Origin: Agrococcus pavilionensis RW1
Lineage (GTDB): Bacteria > Actinomycetota > Actinomycetes > Actinomycetales > Microbacteriaceae
NCBI RefSeq assembly: GCF_000400485.1
Contig: NZ_ASHR01000004.1
Coordinates: forward strand, 62,001 to 126,000
Direction of reading: 5' to 3'
Length of the DNA: 64,000 bases
A model generated the notes under the pieces. The model saw only the letters and a program-made list of their open reading frames with translations. It did not search any database and had not been told where the DNA came from. Positions 1 through 8,150 of the stretch are shown here, piece after piece. A program made the translations under genes and the position numbers. Numbering within the stretch: position 1 is the stretch's first letter; each line of letters starts with the position of its first letter.

Positions 1-99
1 GTCGAGCAGCAGCGCCGCCACGAGGTTGATCGCGAGCGCCGTGCCGGAGACCGCGAACCCCGCGCGGAGGGCTCGGGGCAGCTGCGGCATGCCAGCCAT
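1..99 (-). CDS. N-terminus of a membrane protein, cut by the window edge
   Basis: Reading leftward from ATG at 99 (a second ATG lies at 90) the frame stays open for 33 codons to the edge. It begins MAGMPQLPRA and continues into a hydrophobic stretch (about residues 14-32, rich in Ala, Val and Leu) that looks like a first membrane helix or signal anchor. It is divergent from the ThDP enzyme gene. The family cannot be told from 33 residues, and there is no strong Shine-Dalgarno upstream, so the call rests on the open frame and the hydrophobic segment. Confidence 0.4.
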   Translation of the reverse strand, partial: MAGMPQLPRALRAGFAVSGTALAINLVAALLLD

Positions 100-288
100 G
101 CAACCACGGGCCTCGCGCTCGGCCGCGCCCGCGAGCGCGTGTCGGGGACTCGGCTAGCATCGACTCGTCAGGCGCCCCGGCGCCGGTCACGACAAAGGCG
201 ACCACGCGCTCCGCGCGCGACACACATGGATCCTCGACTCGAGGCTCCGTGCGTGCCGCGAGAGCCTCCGGACCCCCTGGAGTGCACC

Positions 289-2004
289 GTGCCCGACACC
301 GCCCCCTCGACCGCCGACCGCGCCGCGACCGCGGTGACCACCGTCTCCGCCGCCATCGCCGCCGAGCTCGAGCGCCACGCATCCGTCGTGTTCGCGCTCA
401 TGGGCAACGGCAACGCCTGGTTCCTCGACGCCGTCGTGCGCCGCGGCGCGATGGCCGTCACGACCGTGCGCCACGAGGCGGCGACCGTGGCCGCGGCCGA
501 CGCGCACCACCGGGCGAGCGGCGCGCTCGCGATCGCGACGACGACCTACGGCCCCGGCTACACGAACGCCATCACGCCGCTCGCCGAGGCGGCGATCGCG
601 CGCGTGCCGCTCGTGCTCGTCGTGGGCGACCAGCCGACGGCCGGGCCGCGGCCGTGGGACATCGACCAGCGCGCGGTCGCGACCGCGGTCGGCGCGCCGA
701 CGATCGTCGCGACGCGCGCCGACGCCGCCGGTGCCGCGCGCCGGGCGGTCGAGACCGCGCTCGTCGAGCGGCGCCCGGTCGTGCTCGCCATCCCGTACGA
801 CATCGCGCACCTCGAGGTCGAGGAGGCAGCGCTCGAGCCCGCCGCCGATGCCGTAGCCGAGCCCTTCCTCTCGATCGACGCCGAGCAGCTCGCGGGCGTC
901 GCCGAGCAGCTGCTCGAGGCGCGGCGGCCGCTCGTGCTCGCGGGCCGCGGCGCCCACCTCGCCGGCGCAGCCGAGCCGCTGCGCGCCCTCGCCGCGGCGC
1001 TCGGCGCCCGCACCGCCTCGAGCGTGCTCGGCAGCGGCATCTTCGCCGACGACCACCGGCACCTCGGCATCTCGGGCGGCTTCGCGTCCGAGCGCGCGGC
1101 CGCGGCGATCGAGCGCGCCGACGTCGTGCTCGTCGTGGGAGCGAGCCTCAACCAGTTCCAGACGCGCTTCGGCGACGCCTTCGCGCCCGACGCGCGCATC
1201 GTGCAGGTCGACGTGCTCGAGGGCCCGACGAACCCGCGCGTCGACGAGCACGTGCGCGGCGACGCGCGGCTCGTCGCCGACGCGCTCGTCGCGCTCGTCG
1301 GCACGGAGGGCGCGGATGCGCACGGCGACGCGGGCTGGACGGAGGCCGGCTTCGGCGACGTCACGGGCGCGCAGCGGGACCGGGAGCCCGGCGACGCGAT
1401 CGCGCCCGACGGCCGGCTCGACCCGCGCAGCCTCTTCCACGCGCTCGAGCGCATCCTGCCCGAGGACCGCGTGATCGTCTCGGACGGCGGCCACTTCATC
1501 GGCTGGGCGCCCACCCACCTCTCGGTCGCCGACCCCGAGCGGCTGCTGCTCGTCGGCACCGCGTTCCAGACGATCGGCCTCGGCTTCCCGAGCGCGGTCG
1601 GCGCGGGCGTCGCGCGGCCCGAGTCGACGATCGTGCTCGTCTCGGGCGACGGCGGCGCGCTCATGGGGATCGCCGACCTCGACTCGGTCGTGCGCTCGGT
1701 GCGCCACGGCGTGATCGTGCTGGTGAACGACGCCGCCTACGGCGCCGAGATCCACCAGTACGCGGTGCGCGGCGTCGCCGAGGAGCCCATGCTCATCGAG
1801 CAGGTCGACTTCGCCGCGGTCGCGCGCGGCTTCGGCGCCGAGGGCGCGGTCATCGAGTCGCTCGACGACCTCCGCCACCTCGAGGCGTGGCTCGCGAGCG
1901 GTGCCGACGGCGTCTTCCTCGCCGACTGCCGCGTGAGCCGGGAGGTCGTCGCGCCCTACATGCTCGAGGTCGTCGAGGCCGCGAAGCGCGCGTCGCGCGG
2001 CTGA
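289..2004 (+). CDS. thiamine diphosphate-dependent enzyme, acetolactate synthase-like
   Basis: A 571-residue protein with the three-domain layout of the pyruvate oxidase/acetolactate synthase superfamily. The N-terminal pyrimidine-binding domain carries the conserved Glu (VRHEAATVAAA, Glu about 63). A central domain follows, then the C-terminal diphosphate-binding domain with GDG (about 453-455) and Asn-Asp (about 480-481), the GDG-X25-N metal/ThDP motif. I placed the start at GTG 289 because GGAG lies 6 nt upstream; the frame stays open to 139 and ATG 226 is an alternative. The substrate is not evident: no small regulatory subunit gene (ilvN) is adjacent, which argues against a simple branched-chain biosynthesis role. 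Cytoplasmic. Confidence 0.85.
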   Translation: MPDTAPSTADRAATAVTTVSAAIAAELERHASVVFALMGNGNAWFLDAVVRRGAMAVTTVRHEAATVAAADAHHRASGALAIATTTYGPGYTNAITPLAEAAIARVPLVLVVGDQPTAGPRPWDIDQRAVATAVGAPTIVATRADAAGAARRAVETALVERRPVVLAIPYDIAHLEVEEAALEPAADAVAEPFLSIDAEQLAGVAEQLLEARRPLVLAGRGAHLAGAAEPLRALAAALGARTASSVLGSGIFADDHRHLGISGGFASERAAAAIERADVVLVVGASLNQFQTRFGDAFAPDARIVQVDVLEGPTNPRVDEHVRGDARLVADALVALVGTEGADAHGDAGWTEAGFGDVTGAQRDREPGDAIAPDGRLDPRSLFHALERILPEDRVIVSDGGHFIGWAPTHLSVADPERLLLVGTAFQTIGLGFPSAVGAGVARPESTIVLVSGDGGALMGIADLDSVVRSVRHGVIVLVNDAAYGAEIHQYAVRGVAEEPMLIEQVDFAAVARGFGAEGAVIESLDDLRHLEAWLASGADGVFLADCRVSREVVAPYMLEVVEAAKRASRG

Positions 2005-2006
2005 CG

Positions 2007-4184
2007 TCAGCGCTCGTCGAGCTCGAGCAGCCGGCGGAAGAGCGCGAGCACCTCGTCGGGCAGCAGCGGCTCGGCGACGGTGACGTCGCAGCGCGTCTCG
2101 ATCGTCACGCGCCACAGCGGCGCGTCGGGCAGCACTCGCCCGTCGAGCTCGGCGAGCACGCCCGAGGCGACGAGCGTGTCGAGCCGCTCGCGGTCGTCGC
2201 CCGGGATGATCTCGAGCTCGAGCGTCGCCGCGCGCGTGCGGCCGAGCATGCCGCCCGTGCGGGCGACGCGCACGGCGTCCTCGACGGGGGCGCCCGGCTC
2301 CGCGTCGCCCGTCACGCCGACCGCGCGCCACGCCGAGCGCACCGCCTCGGTCTCGCGCGCATCCGCACCGAACCTCGCCTCGGCAGCCGCTTCCGTCGCG
2401 CGCGCGAAGGCGGCGAAGTCGGCCTCGCGGTCGAGGCCGCCGGTGAGGGCGTCGAACCAGATCTGCCCCGGCGCCTCCCACGCCGGTCCGCCGATCGTCG
2501 TCGCGACGAGGTGGAAGGCGCGGTTGGGGATGCCGGAGTTGATGTGCACCCCGCCGAGGTCGTCGCGCGTGACGACGAAGTCGCGCATGTGACCCGGCTG
2601 CGGGTCCTCGCCGAGCACGGGGTCGTCGAAGGCCGTGCCGGGCGCCGCCATCGAGCGCAGCGCGACGCCCTGCACGCGGTCGGTGAAGACGCCCGCGCCG
2701 ATGAGCCAATCGGCCTCGTCGGCGTCCTGGCCGAGCGAGTGCTGCTTGACGAGCGAGCCGAGCACGTCGGCGATCGACTCGTTGAGCGCCCCCGGCTGGT
2801 CGCGGTAGACGAGGTCGGCGGTCGCCGCGATGACGCCGTGCCCGAGCTCGTGCCCGATGACGTCGATCGCGCCGGTGAAGCCCGCGAACACCTCGCCGTC
2901 GCCGTCGCCGAAGACCATGCGCTCGCCGTCCCAGAACGCGTTGTCGTAGCGCTCGCCGTAGTGCACGGTCGCGCGCAGCGGCATGCCGCGCCCGTCGAGC
3001 GAGTCGCGGCCGAAGGCCTCGAGCAGCAAGCGCCACGACGCCCCGAGGCCGTCGTAGGCCTCGTCGGCGGCCGCGTCGCCCGTCGGCGGCGCGCCCTCCG
3101 TGCGCACCTCGTCGCCCGGCAGCGTCGTCGTGCCGCGCGCGTCGCTGATGATGCGGTCGGGGGAGGGCTCGCCCGGGACGCGCGCCGGCGCGGGAGCGCC
3201 GAGCCCCCGCCGCCGGGGACCGACGGCGCGCTCGACGCGCACCTCGCGGTCGACGCCGAGCGTCTGCGCGGCGACGCGCGCCGCGGGGAGGTCGGCCGCC
3301 GCGAGGCGCTCGAGCAGGTAGGGCGGCACGATGCCGCGGCGGCCCGCGAGCGGCGACGGCGAGCGCGCCCCGAGCGCCTCGTGTAGCCCCGGCGCGATGA
3401 GGCCCGCCCACAGCGCGTAGCCCGCCCCGGAGGGATGGAAGCCGTCGGATGCGTGCCACTGCGGCTCGAGGATCGCGGGCGTGGGGAGGTGCACGACGTC
3501 GGGCGCCGCGGCGGCGAGGCGCTGCAGCGCGTCGTCGAGGCTGCGCGCGTGCCCGCCGAGCAGCGAGCGGATCGGCTGCGGGAGCCACGCGAAGGTGTCG
3601 ATCTGCGGGGCGCCGGCGACGCCGATGAGCCCGCCGGGCCGGAGGTGGCGGCGGAGCCCCTCGAGGAGCGTGCGCACGGTCGCGGTGAAGGCGCGACGGC
3701 TCACGAGCTGGAGCGCGTCGTTCGCGCCGACGAGCACGAGGATGACGTCCCACGGCTCATGCGCCTGCCGGTCGAGCACGGCGAGGTGCCGCTCGAGCAC
3801 CGCGGCGGAGGTCGAGCCCTCCTGCCCCTCGATGCGCCACTCGACGCTGCGGTCGGCGAGTGCCGCGAGCTGCTCGGCGAGCCGCACGGCGAGCGCGTCC
3901 TCGAGCCGGCCGGCGCCGACGCCGGTCGCGGTCGAGTCGCCGACGAGCAGCAGCCGCAGCGGCTCGCCGCCGCGCGCCTCGCCGACCGTGCCCCAGCGCC
4001 GGCCCTGCGGCTCCGGCAGCCACACGAGCGCCGACTGCAGCTGCTTGGCCTGCCGCAGCAGCAGCGGCGCGAGCGCGAAGGTCGCCGGCCGCGCGAGCCG
4101 GTGGATGCCGCGCTCGGCGCGGCGGACCGTCGTCGCGCCGAGCGCGCCGACCCGCTCCGCGAAGCCCCGTCCGTCGATTCCCAT
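2007..4184 (-). CDS. SGNH/GDSL hydrolase fused to an M4 (protealysin-like) metallopeptidase and an emfourin-like domain
   Basis: One uninterrupted 725-codon frame contains what are normally separate proteins. Residues about 75-270 are an SGNH hydrolase: GDST block with Ser84, GAND at 153-156 and the Asp247/His250 pair in SDGFHP. At 284-294 comes GIVPPYLLERL, typical of the short propeptide that opens protealysin-type M4 peptidases. The peptidase follows: zinc motif HELGH 445-449, third zinc ligand in NESIAD (Glu469) and catalytic HINSGIPN (His547). Residues about 635-725, with VARTGGMLGR, resemble emfourin, the M4 inhibitor usually encoded by a neighbouring gene. There is no signal peptide, as in other protealysin-like enzymes. 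A G-rich Shine-Dalgarno precedes ATG 4184. The SGNH and M4 assignments are firm; the emfourin assignment is by motif resemblance. Whether the chain is processed into separate parts is unknown. Confidence 0.85.
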   Translation of the reverse strand: MGIDGRGFAERVGALGATTVRRAERGIHRLARPATFALAPLLLRQAKQLQSALVWLPEPQGRRWGTVGEARGGEPLRLLLVGDSTATGVGAGRLEDALAVRLAEQLAALADRSVEWRIEGQEGSTSAAVLERHLAVLDRQAHEPWDVILVLVGANDALQLVSRRAFTATVRTLLEGLRRHLRPGGLIGVAGAPQIDTFAWLPQPIRSLLGGHARSLDDALQRLAAAAPDVVHLPTPAILEPQWHASDGFHPSGAGYALWAGLIAPGLHEALGARSPSPLAGRRGIVPPYLLERLAAADLPAARVAAQTLGVDREVRVERAVGPRRRGLGAPAPARVPGEPSPDRIISDARGTTTLPGDEVRTEGAPPTGDAAADEAYDGLGASWRLLLEAFGRDSLDGRGMPLRATVHYGERYDNAFWDGERMVFGDGDGEVFAGFTGAIDVIGHELGHGVIAATADLVYRDQPGALNESIADVLGSLVKQHSLGQDADEADWLIGAGVFTDRVQGVALRSMAAPGTAFDDPVLGEDPQPGHMRDFVVTRDDLGGVHINSGIPNRAFHLVATTIGGPAWEAPGQIWFDALTGGLDREADFAAFARATEAAAEARFGADARETEAVRSAWRAVGVTGDAEPGAPVEDAVRVARTGGMLGRTRAATLELEIIPGDDRERLDTLVASGVLAELDGRVLPDAPLWRVTIETRCDVTVAEPLLPDEVLALFRRLLELDER

Positions 4185-4255
4185 GGCGCCCCCTCGATCG
4201 CGGCGATGCTACTCCGGGCCGCTGACCGCCGGCCCGCCGACCGCTTCGCGCCCGC

Positions 4256-4543
4256 CTAGCGGCCCAAGCGCATCCGCACCGCCACCTCGTCGCCGAGCCC
4301 GACGCCCTCGGCCCGCTGCACGGCGACCTTGAGCGGCAGCAGGTAGCGGCCCTCGCGCGGGAAGAGCGAGGTCGTGAACGTCGTGCCGCCGACCGTGGCC
4401 TCGACCGGGATCGCGCCCCAGCCGTAGGTGAGCTCGCGCGCGCTGTCGTGGATGAGCTCCGACTCGTCGGGCGGGACGGGCACGAAGACGAAGGGCGCGG
4501 GACCGCGCCACTCGATCGCGGTCGCCGAGAACTCGAGCTCCAT
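4256..4543 (-). CDS. DUF1905 domain protein
   Basis: A 95-residue protein starting MELEFSATAIEW, with the DUF1905 core (IPVEATVGGTTFTTSLFP, then RYLLPLKVAVQRAEGV and GDEVAVRM). This small beta-barrel-like family has no established biochemical function and often occurs alone or joined to YdeI-like domains. TAGCGT at 4550-4555 on the minus strand ends 7 nt before the ATG. The gene lies 71 nt upstream of the fusion peptidase gene in the same direction, so co-transcription is possible. Confidence 0.8.
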   Translation of the reverse strand: MELEFSATAIEWRGPAPFVFVPVPPDESELIHDSARELTYGWGAIPVEATVGGTTFTTSLFPREGRYLLPLKVAVQRAEGVGLGDEVAVRMRLGR

Positions 4544-4549
4544 GCGGGC

Positions 4550-4555
4550 ACGCTA
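4550..4555 (-). promoter_or_regulatory. -10 hexamer TAGCGT, leaderless spacing
   Basis: TAGCGT on the minus strand ends 7 nt before the DUF1905 start at 4543. Confidence 0.5.
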
Positions 4556-4595
4556 GCGCCGCACGCCGACGCGGGGGAGGGCCGAGCCCGGCCGG

Positions 4596-4601
4596 TAGCC
4601 T
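4596..4601 (+). promoter_or_regulatory. -10 hexamer TAGCCT, leaderless spacing
   Basis: TAGCCT ends 8 nt before ATG 4609, with no Shine-Dalgarno between them. It shares the 65-bp divergent gap with the DUF1905 promoter. Confidence 0.5.
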
Positions 4602-4608
4602 GGACCCC

Positions 4609-5277
4609 ATGCCCAGAAGCGCCGCCGTCTCCATCGCCGCCGTCGTCGGGGCCCTCGTGCTCATCGTCGGCGTCGCCCTGCTCGTCGTGCGGCCGTGGGA
4701 GTCGCCGACCGCCGCGCCCGCGCCCGCGCCCGGCTCGAGCGCCGCATCCGCCGAGCTCGTCGACGACTCGACCCACCTGCTCTCGGACGCGGGCGAGGGC
4801 GCGCCGGTCGTGGTCGAGTTCTTCGACTACGAGTGCCCCGCGTGCGGGCAGTTCGCGCCGATCGTCGACGACCTCGTCGAGCGCCACGGCGACGAGGTGA
4901 CGTTCGCGGTGCGCTACTTCCCGCTCCCGAGCCACCCGAACGCGATCCCAGCGGCCGTCGCCGCCGAGGCGGCCGCGCAGCAGGGCGCGTTCGCCGAGAT
5001 GCACGCGCTGCTGTTCGAGCGCCAGTCGGAGTGGGCGGGCGCCGACGGCGCTGAGGCGACGTTCCGCGGCTACGCGGAGGAGCTCGGACTCGACCTCGAG
5101 GCGTTCGACGAGGCGGTCGCGGCCGACGCGACGCTCGACCGCGTCGCGCTCGACGCGAACGCCGGCATCGCGCTCGGCGTGCCGTCGACGCCCACCTTCT
5201 ACGTCGACGGCGAGCAGCTGCAGCTGCGCGACTACGGCGACCTCGAGGCCGCGATCGAGGCGGCGCTCGCCGAGTAG
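4609..5277 (+). CDS. membrane-anchored DsbA-family thioredoxin
   Basis: A 222-residue protein with an N-terminal membrane anchor (about residues 8-27), a Pro/Ala linker and a periplasm-facing thioredoxin fold of the DsbA type. The redox motif is CPAC (Cys76, Cys79) in EFFDYECPACGQFAP, and the cis-Pro loop is VPSTPTFYVDG near residue 190. This is the architecture of exported disulfide oxidoreductases or protein-disulfide isomerases of actinobacteria. No VKOR or DsbB partner gene is adjacent. It ends head-on with the DUF2255 gene across a hairpin. Confidence 0.85.
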   Translation: MPRSAAVSIAAVVGALVLIVGVALLVVRPWESPTAAPAPAPGSSAASAELVDDSTHLLSDAGEGAPVVVEFFDYECPACGQFAPIVDDLVERHGDEVTFAVRYFPLPSHPNAIPAAVAAEAAAQQGAFAEMHALLFERQSEWAGADGAEATFRGYAEELGLDLEAFDEAVAADATLDRVALDANAGIALGVPSTPTFYVDGEQLQLRDYGDLEAAIEAALAE

Positions 5278-5299
5278 CCCGCCCGCGGCTCAGGCGGGC
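5277..5299. terminator. bidirectional hairpin between convergent genes
   Basis: GCCCGCC (5277-5283) and GGCGGGC (5293-5299) pair perfectly around a 9-nt loop. The arms begin at the last base of the plus-strand stop and enclose the minus-strand stop. There is no U-tract. Confidence 0.45.
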
Positions 5300-5658
5300 C
5301 GCAGCCGCAGGGTGTGCGCGTGCCCCACGACCGTCGCGACGATCGGCGGCTCGAAGCGCGCGTACTTGCGCCGGTACTCGTCGTCGATCGCGCGCTGGTC
5401 GAGGCCCGAGCCGTCGTCGATCTCGACGTCCTGCTCCACGTCGCCGCAGCGGATGCGGCCCGCGCCGCGCTCGAGCGCCCGGCGGTACCAGCCGTTCTGC
5501 GCGCCGTAGGCGGAGCGCACGACCACCTCGCCGCCGATCGCGACCGCCCAGATCGTGATCGCGGGGCTCAGGCTGCCGTCGGCGCGCCGGGAGGAGAGGT
5601 GCAGCTCCTCGGTCATGCCGATCGCGGCGAGGTCCTCCGGGTCCCACGGCGCGCTCAT
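5290..5658 (-). CDS. DUF2255 family protein
   Basis: A 122-residue protein from ATG 5658 (MSAPWDPEDLAAIG). The pattern is typical of DUF2255: an N-terminal helix, TIWAVAIGGEVVVRSAYG, NGWYRRALERGAGRI, and a C-terminal IDDEYRRKYARF. The fold is related to flavin-reductase/pyridoxamine-oxidase-like small barrels used in nitroreductase-type proteins, but the function is unproven. GAGGAT on the minus strand lies 7 nt before the start, so transcription is probably leaderless. Confidence 0.75.
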   Translation of the reverse strand: MSAPWDPEDLAAIGMTEELHLSSRRADGSLSPAITIWAVAIGGEVVVRSAYGAQNGWYRRALERGAGRIRCGDVEQDVEIDDGSGLDQRAIDDEYRRKYARFEPPIVATVVGHAHTLRLRPA

Positions 5659-5692
5659 GCCGCCATCCTCGCGCAGTGGCAGGATGAGCGCC

Positions 5693-6562
5693 ATGCTCGA
5701 GCGGCGAGGCGCAGCGGCGGTCGCGGGCCTCGTCGCGCTGGTCGCGGTCGCGGGCTGCGCGGGCACGCCGGGGCCGGCGCCGAGCCCGGTGCCGGCGGCC
5801 GACGCGAGCGTCGTGCTCGAGGTCGTGCAGCTGCGCGGCGACGTCGCGAGCGGCCACATCGAGCTGCGCGTGACGAACGAGGGGGAGGCCGCGCTCGAGG
5901 TCGCGCGCGCCGTCTACGAGTCGAGCCGGTGGAGCGCGCCGATGGAGCGCGCCGAGAGCGACGCGGTGCCGCCCGGCGCCTCGCGCAACCTGCGGCTGCA
6001 GCTGCCCGAGCCGACGTGCGACGAGGGGCCGCTCGAGCACCGCGCGATGCTCGAGCTCGCCGACGGCCGGGCGGTCGAGGGCGCGCCCGGCGACCCGCTC
6101 GGCCAGCTCGAGTCGATCGACGACGCCGCGTGCGCGCTGCGCGCGTTCGAGCGCGAGGTCGCGAGCGTGCGCTGGCTCGATCCGGTGATCCCGGCGGATG
6201 GGTCGGGCCCGGCCACCGTGCGGCTCGAGCTCGACCCCGTGGCGGGGGAGGGCGCCGCGGGCGGCACCGTCGTCGAGGTCGGCCCGACGGTCCTGCTCGC
6301 GCCCGTCGACGCATCCGGGAACCGCATCGAGTCGCTCCCCGTCGGCATCGCGCTCGAGCCGGGCGGCGGGGCGTCGGTCGTCGAGGTGCCGCTCACGCCC
6401 GGGCGCTGCGACGCGCACGCGATCGCGGAGGACAAGCAGGGCACGATCTTCCGCGTCCGGGTGAGCATCGGCGGCGCGCCGGCCGAGCTGCTGCTGCCGA
6501 GCCCCGACGCGCAGCGCGACGCGCTGCTCGCGTGGGTCGTCGCGCGCTGCGCGCAGCCCTGA
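5693..6562 (+). CDS. secreted lipoprotein of unknown function
   Basis: A 289-residue protein from ATG 5693 (ATG 5684 is an in-frame alternative). The signal peptide ends in a lipobox, VAGC, at about residue 23, followed by a low-complexity Ala/Pro linker, so the mature protein should be lipid-anchored outside the membrane. The body has two beta-rich halves (VVLEVVQLRGDVASGHIELRV and a later repeat-like VRLELDP) with paired cysteines (CDEGP, CALRAF, GRCDAHA and the C-terminal ARCAQP) that could form disulfides. I do not recognise the family. A disulfide-forming role for the DsbA-like protein 400 bp upstream is only a guess. Confidence 0.7.
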   Translation: MLERRGAAAVAGLVALVAVAGCAGTPGPAPSPVPAADASVVLEVVQLRGDVASGHIELRVTNEGEAALEVARAVYESSRWSAPMERAESDAVPPGASRNLRLQLPEPTCDEGPLEHRAMLELADGRAVEGAPGDPLGQLESIDDAACALRAFEREVASVRWLDPVIPADGSGPATVRLELDPVAGEGAAGGTVVEVGPTVLLAPVDASGNRIESLPVGIALEPGGGASVVEVPLTPGRCDAHAIAEDKQGTIFRVRVSIGGAPAELLLPSPDAQRDALLAWVVARCAQP

Positions 6563-6577
6563 CGCCGCCGCGCGTCA
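6560..6577. terminator. inverted repeat spanning two convergent stops
   Basis: TGACGC (6560-6565) and GCGTCA (6572-6577) pair around cgccgc. The TGA stops of both convergent genes lie inside the arms. Confidence 0.4.
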
Positions 6578-8071
6578 GCGGGGCGCGCGGCGCAGGTCGA
6601 TGCGCGAGGTGCCGATCTCGTCGCCCGCCTTCCAGTCGGCCCAGCCCGGCTGATCGGCCATGAACGCCTCGATCTCGTCCTTCGACGCCTCGAGCCGCGG
6701 GTCGTGCCGCAAGTAGTGGCGAGTCTCGCGCGCGACGAGCCCCGAGAGGATGAGCAGGCCGATGAGGTTGGGCAGCGCCATGAGGCCGTTCGCGATGTCG
6801 GAGAAGGTCCACACGAGCGAGAGCTCGGTCGTGCAGCCGACGAAGACGACGAGCGAGAACAGCACGCGGAAGGGCATGACGAGCCGGCGGCCGAAGAGCC
6901 GCTCGACGTTGCGCTCGCCGTAGTACGACCAGCCGAGGATCGTCGAATAGGCGAACATCACGAGCCCGATCGTCACGACCCAGTGGCCCCAGTCGCCCGG
7001 GAGGCCGGTCGAGAACGCCTCGCCGGTCATGAGCGCGGCGCTGATCTGCTCGCCCGCCTCGTCGACGTCGTCCCACACGCCGGTCACGACGATCGTGAGC
7101 CCCGTGATGCTCACGACGATGAGCGTGTCGATGAAGGTCTGCGTCATCGAGACGAGGCCCTGCCGCACGGGGTGCGTCGTGCGGGCCGCGGCGGCGGCGA
7201 TCGCGGCCGAGCCGAGGCCCGACTCGTTCGAGAACAGGCCGCGCGCGACGCCCATCTGCACCGCGATGATGAGCGCCGAGCCCGCGAAGCCGCCGATCGC
7301 GGCCGTGCCGGTGAACGCATCCGTGAACACCTGCGCGAGCGCGGCGGGCAGCGCCGTGACGTTCGCGCCCAGGATCCAGAGGCCGCCGAGCACGTAGAAG
7401 ACGATCATGACCGGCACGAAGCCGGCCGTGACGCGGCCGATCGACTTGATGCCGCCGACGAGCACGACGAGCGTGAGCGCCGCGAGCACGATGCCCGTCG
7501 CCCACGTCGGGACGCCCCAGCTGAACTCGACGTTCGAGGCGATCGAGTTGCCCTGCGTCATGTTGCCGATGCCGAAGCACGCGACGACGGTGAAGATCGC
7601 GAACGAGACGGCGAGCACGCGGCCGAGCGGGCCGGGGATGCCGCGCCGCAGGTAGTGCTGCGGGCCGCCCGACTTCTCGCCCGCCTCGTCGGTCGTGCGG
7701 AAGCGCACCGCGAGGTAGGCCTCGGTGTACTTCGAGGCCATGCCGACGAGGCCCGTGACCCACATCCAGAAGAGGGCGCCGGGGCCGCCGATGCCGATCG
7801 CGGTCGCGACGCCGACGATGTTGCCGGTGCCGACGGTCGCGGCGAGCGCGGTCGTGAGCGCCTGGAACTGCGAGATGTCGCCCTCGGCGCCGTCGTCCTT
7901 GCGGCGCAGGAGCCCGAGGCGCAGGCCCGCGCCGAGCTTGAGGAACTGCAGCCCGCCGAGCCGGATCGTGAGGTAGAGGCCGGTGCCGACGAGCAGCGGG
8001 ATGAGCAGGAACGGCCCCCAGATGATGCCGCTCAGGCTGTCGAGGACGGCTTGCAGCGGCGTCAGGTCCAT
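6575..8071 (-). CDS. AGCS-family sodium:alanine/glycine symporter
   Basis: A 498-residue polytopic membrane protein with the AGCS signature: ATVGTGNIVGVATAIGIGGPGALFWMWVTG near residue 95, which couples amino-acid (Ala/Gly) uptake to Na+. Other family landmarks are GGPQHYLRRGI, FSNESGLGSAAIAAAAA and the repeated GGIKSIGRVTAGFVPVM. The start is ATG 8071 (MDLTPLQAVLDSL), with GAGGAG about 11 nt upstream. Its length matches AlsT/DagA-type carriers. It stands alone, so the exact substrate is inferred from the family. Confidence 0.9.
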   Translation of the reverse strand: MDLTPLQAVLDSLSGIIWGPFLLIPLLVGTGLYLTIRLGGLQFLKLGAGLRLGLLRRKDDGAEGDISQFQALTTALAATVGTGNIVGVATAIGIGGPGALFWMWVTGLVGMASKYTEAYLAVRFRTTDEAGEKSGGPQHYLRRGIPGPLGRVLAVSFAIFTVVACFGIGNMTQGNSIASNVEFSWGVPTWATGIVLAALTLVVLVGGIKSIGRVTAGFVPVMIVFYVLGGLWILGANVTALPAALAQVFTDAFTGTAAIGGFAGSALIIAVQMGVARGLFSNESGLGSAAIAAAAARTTHPVRQGLVSMTQTFIDTLIVVSITGLTIVVTGVWDDVDEAGEQISAALMTGEAFSTGLPGDWGHWVVTIGLVMFAYSTILGWSYYGERNVERLFGRRLVMPFRVLFSLVVFVGCTTELSLVWTFSDIANGLMALPNLIGLLILSGLVARETRHYLRHDPRLEASKDEIEAFMADQPGWADWKAGDEIGTSRIDLRRAPR

Positions 8072-8150
8072 CGTCGGTCGGTCTCCTCGCGGGTCTCGTC
8101 GTGCGTAGGGTGCAAACCTACCGCCGCGCGCGACGTGCCCCGCGCATCCG

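Noticed and set aside
139-288. N-terminal extension of the ThDP enzyme from position 139
   Set aside because: Arg/Pro-rich and unlike the family; GTG 289 has a good Shine-Dalgarno and gives the usual length.
187-3753. Very long antisense frame over the ThDP and fusion-peptidase genes (also 249-3386, 24571-27624 beyond the PLP gene, and 35405-38968 beyond lnt)
   Set aside because: In DNA with nearly all G/C third positions, stop codons are rare in shadow frames. These translations are Arg/Ala-rich and show no motifs, while the opposite or overlapping frames carry complete catalytic signatures.
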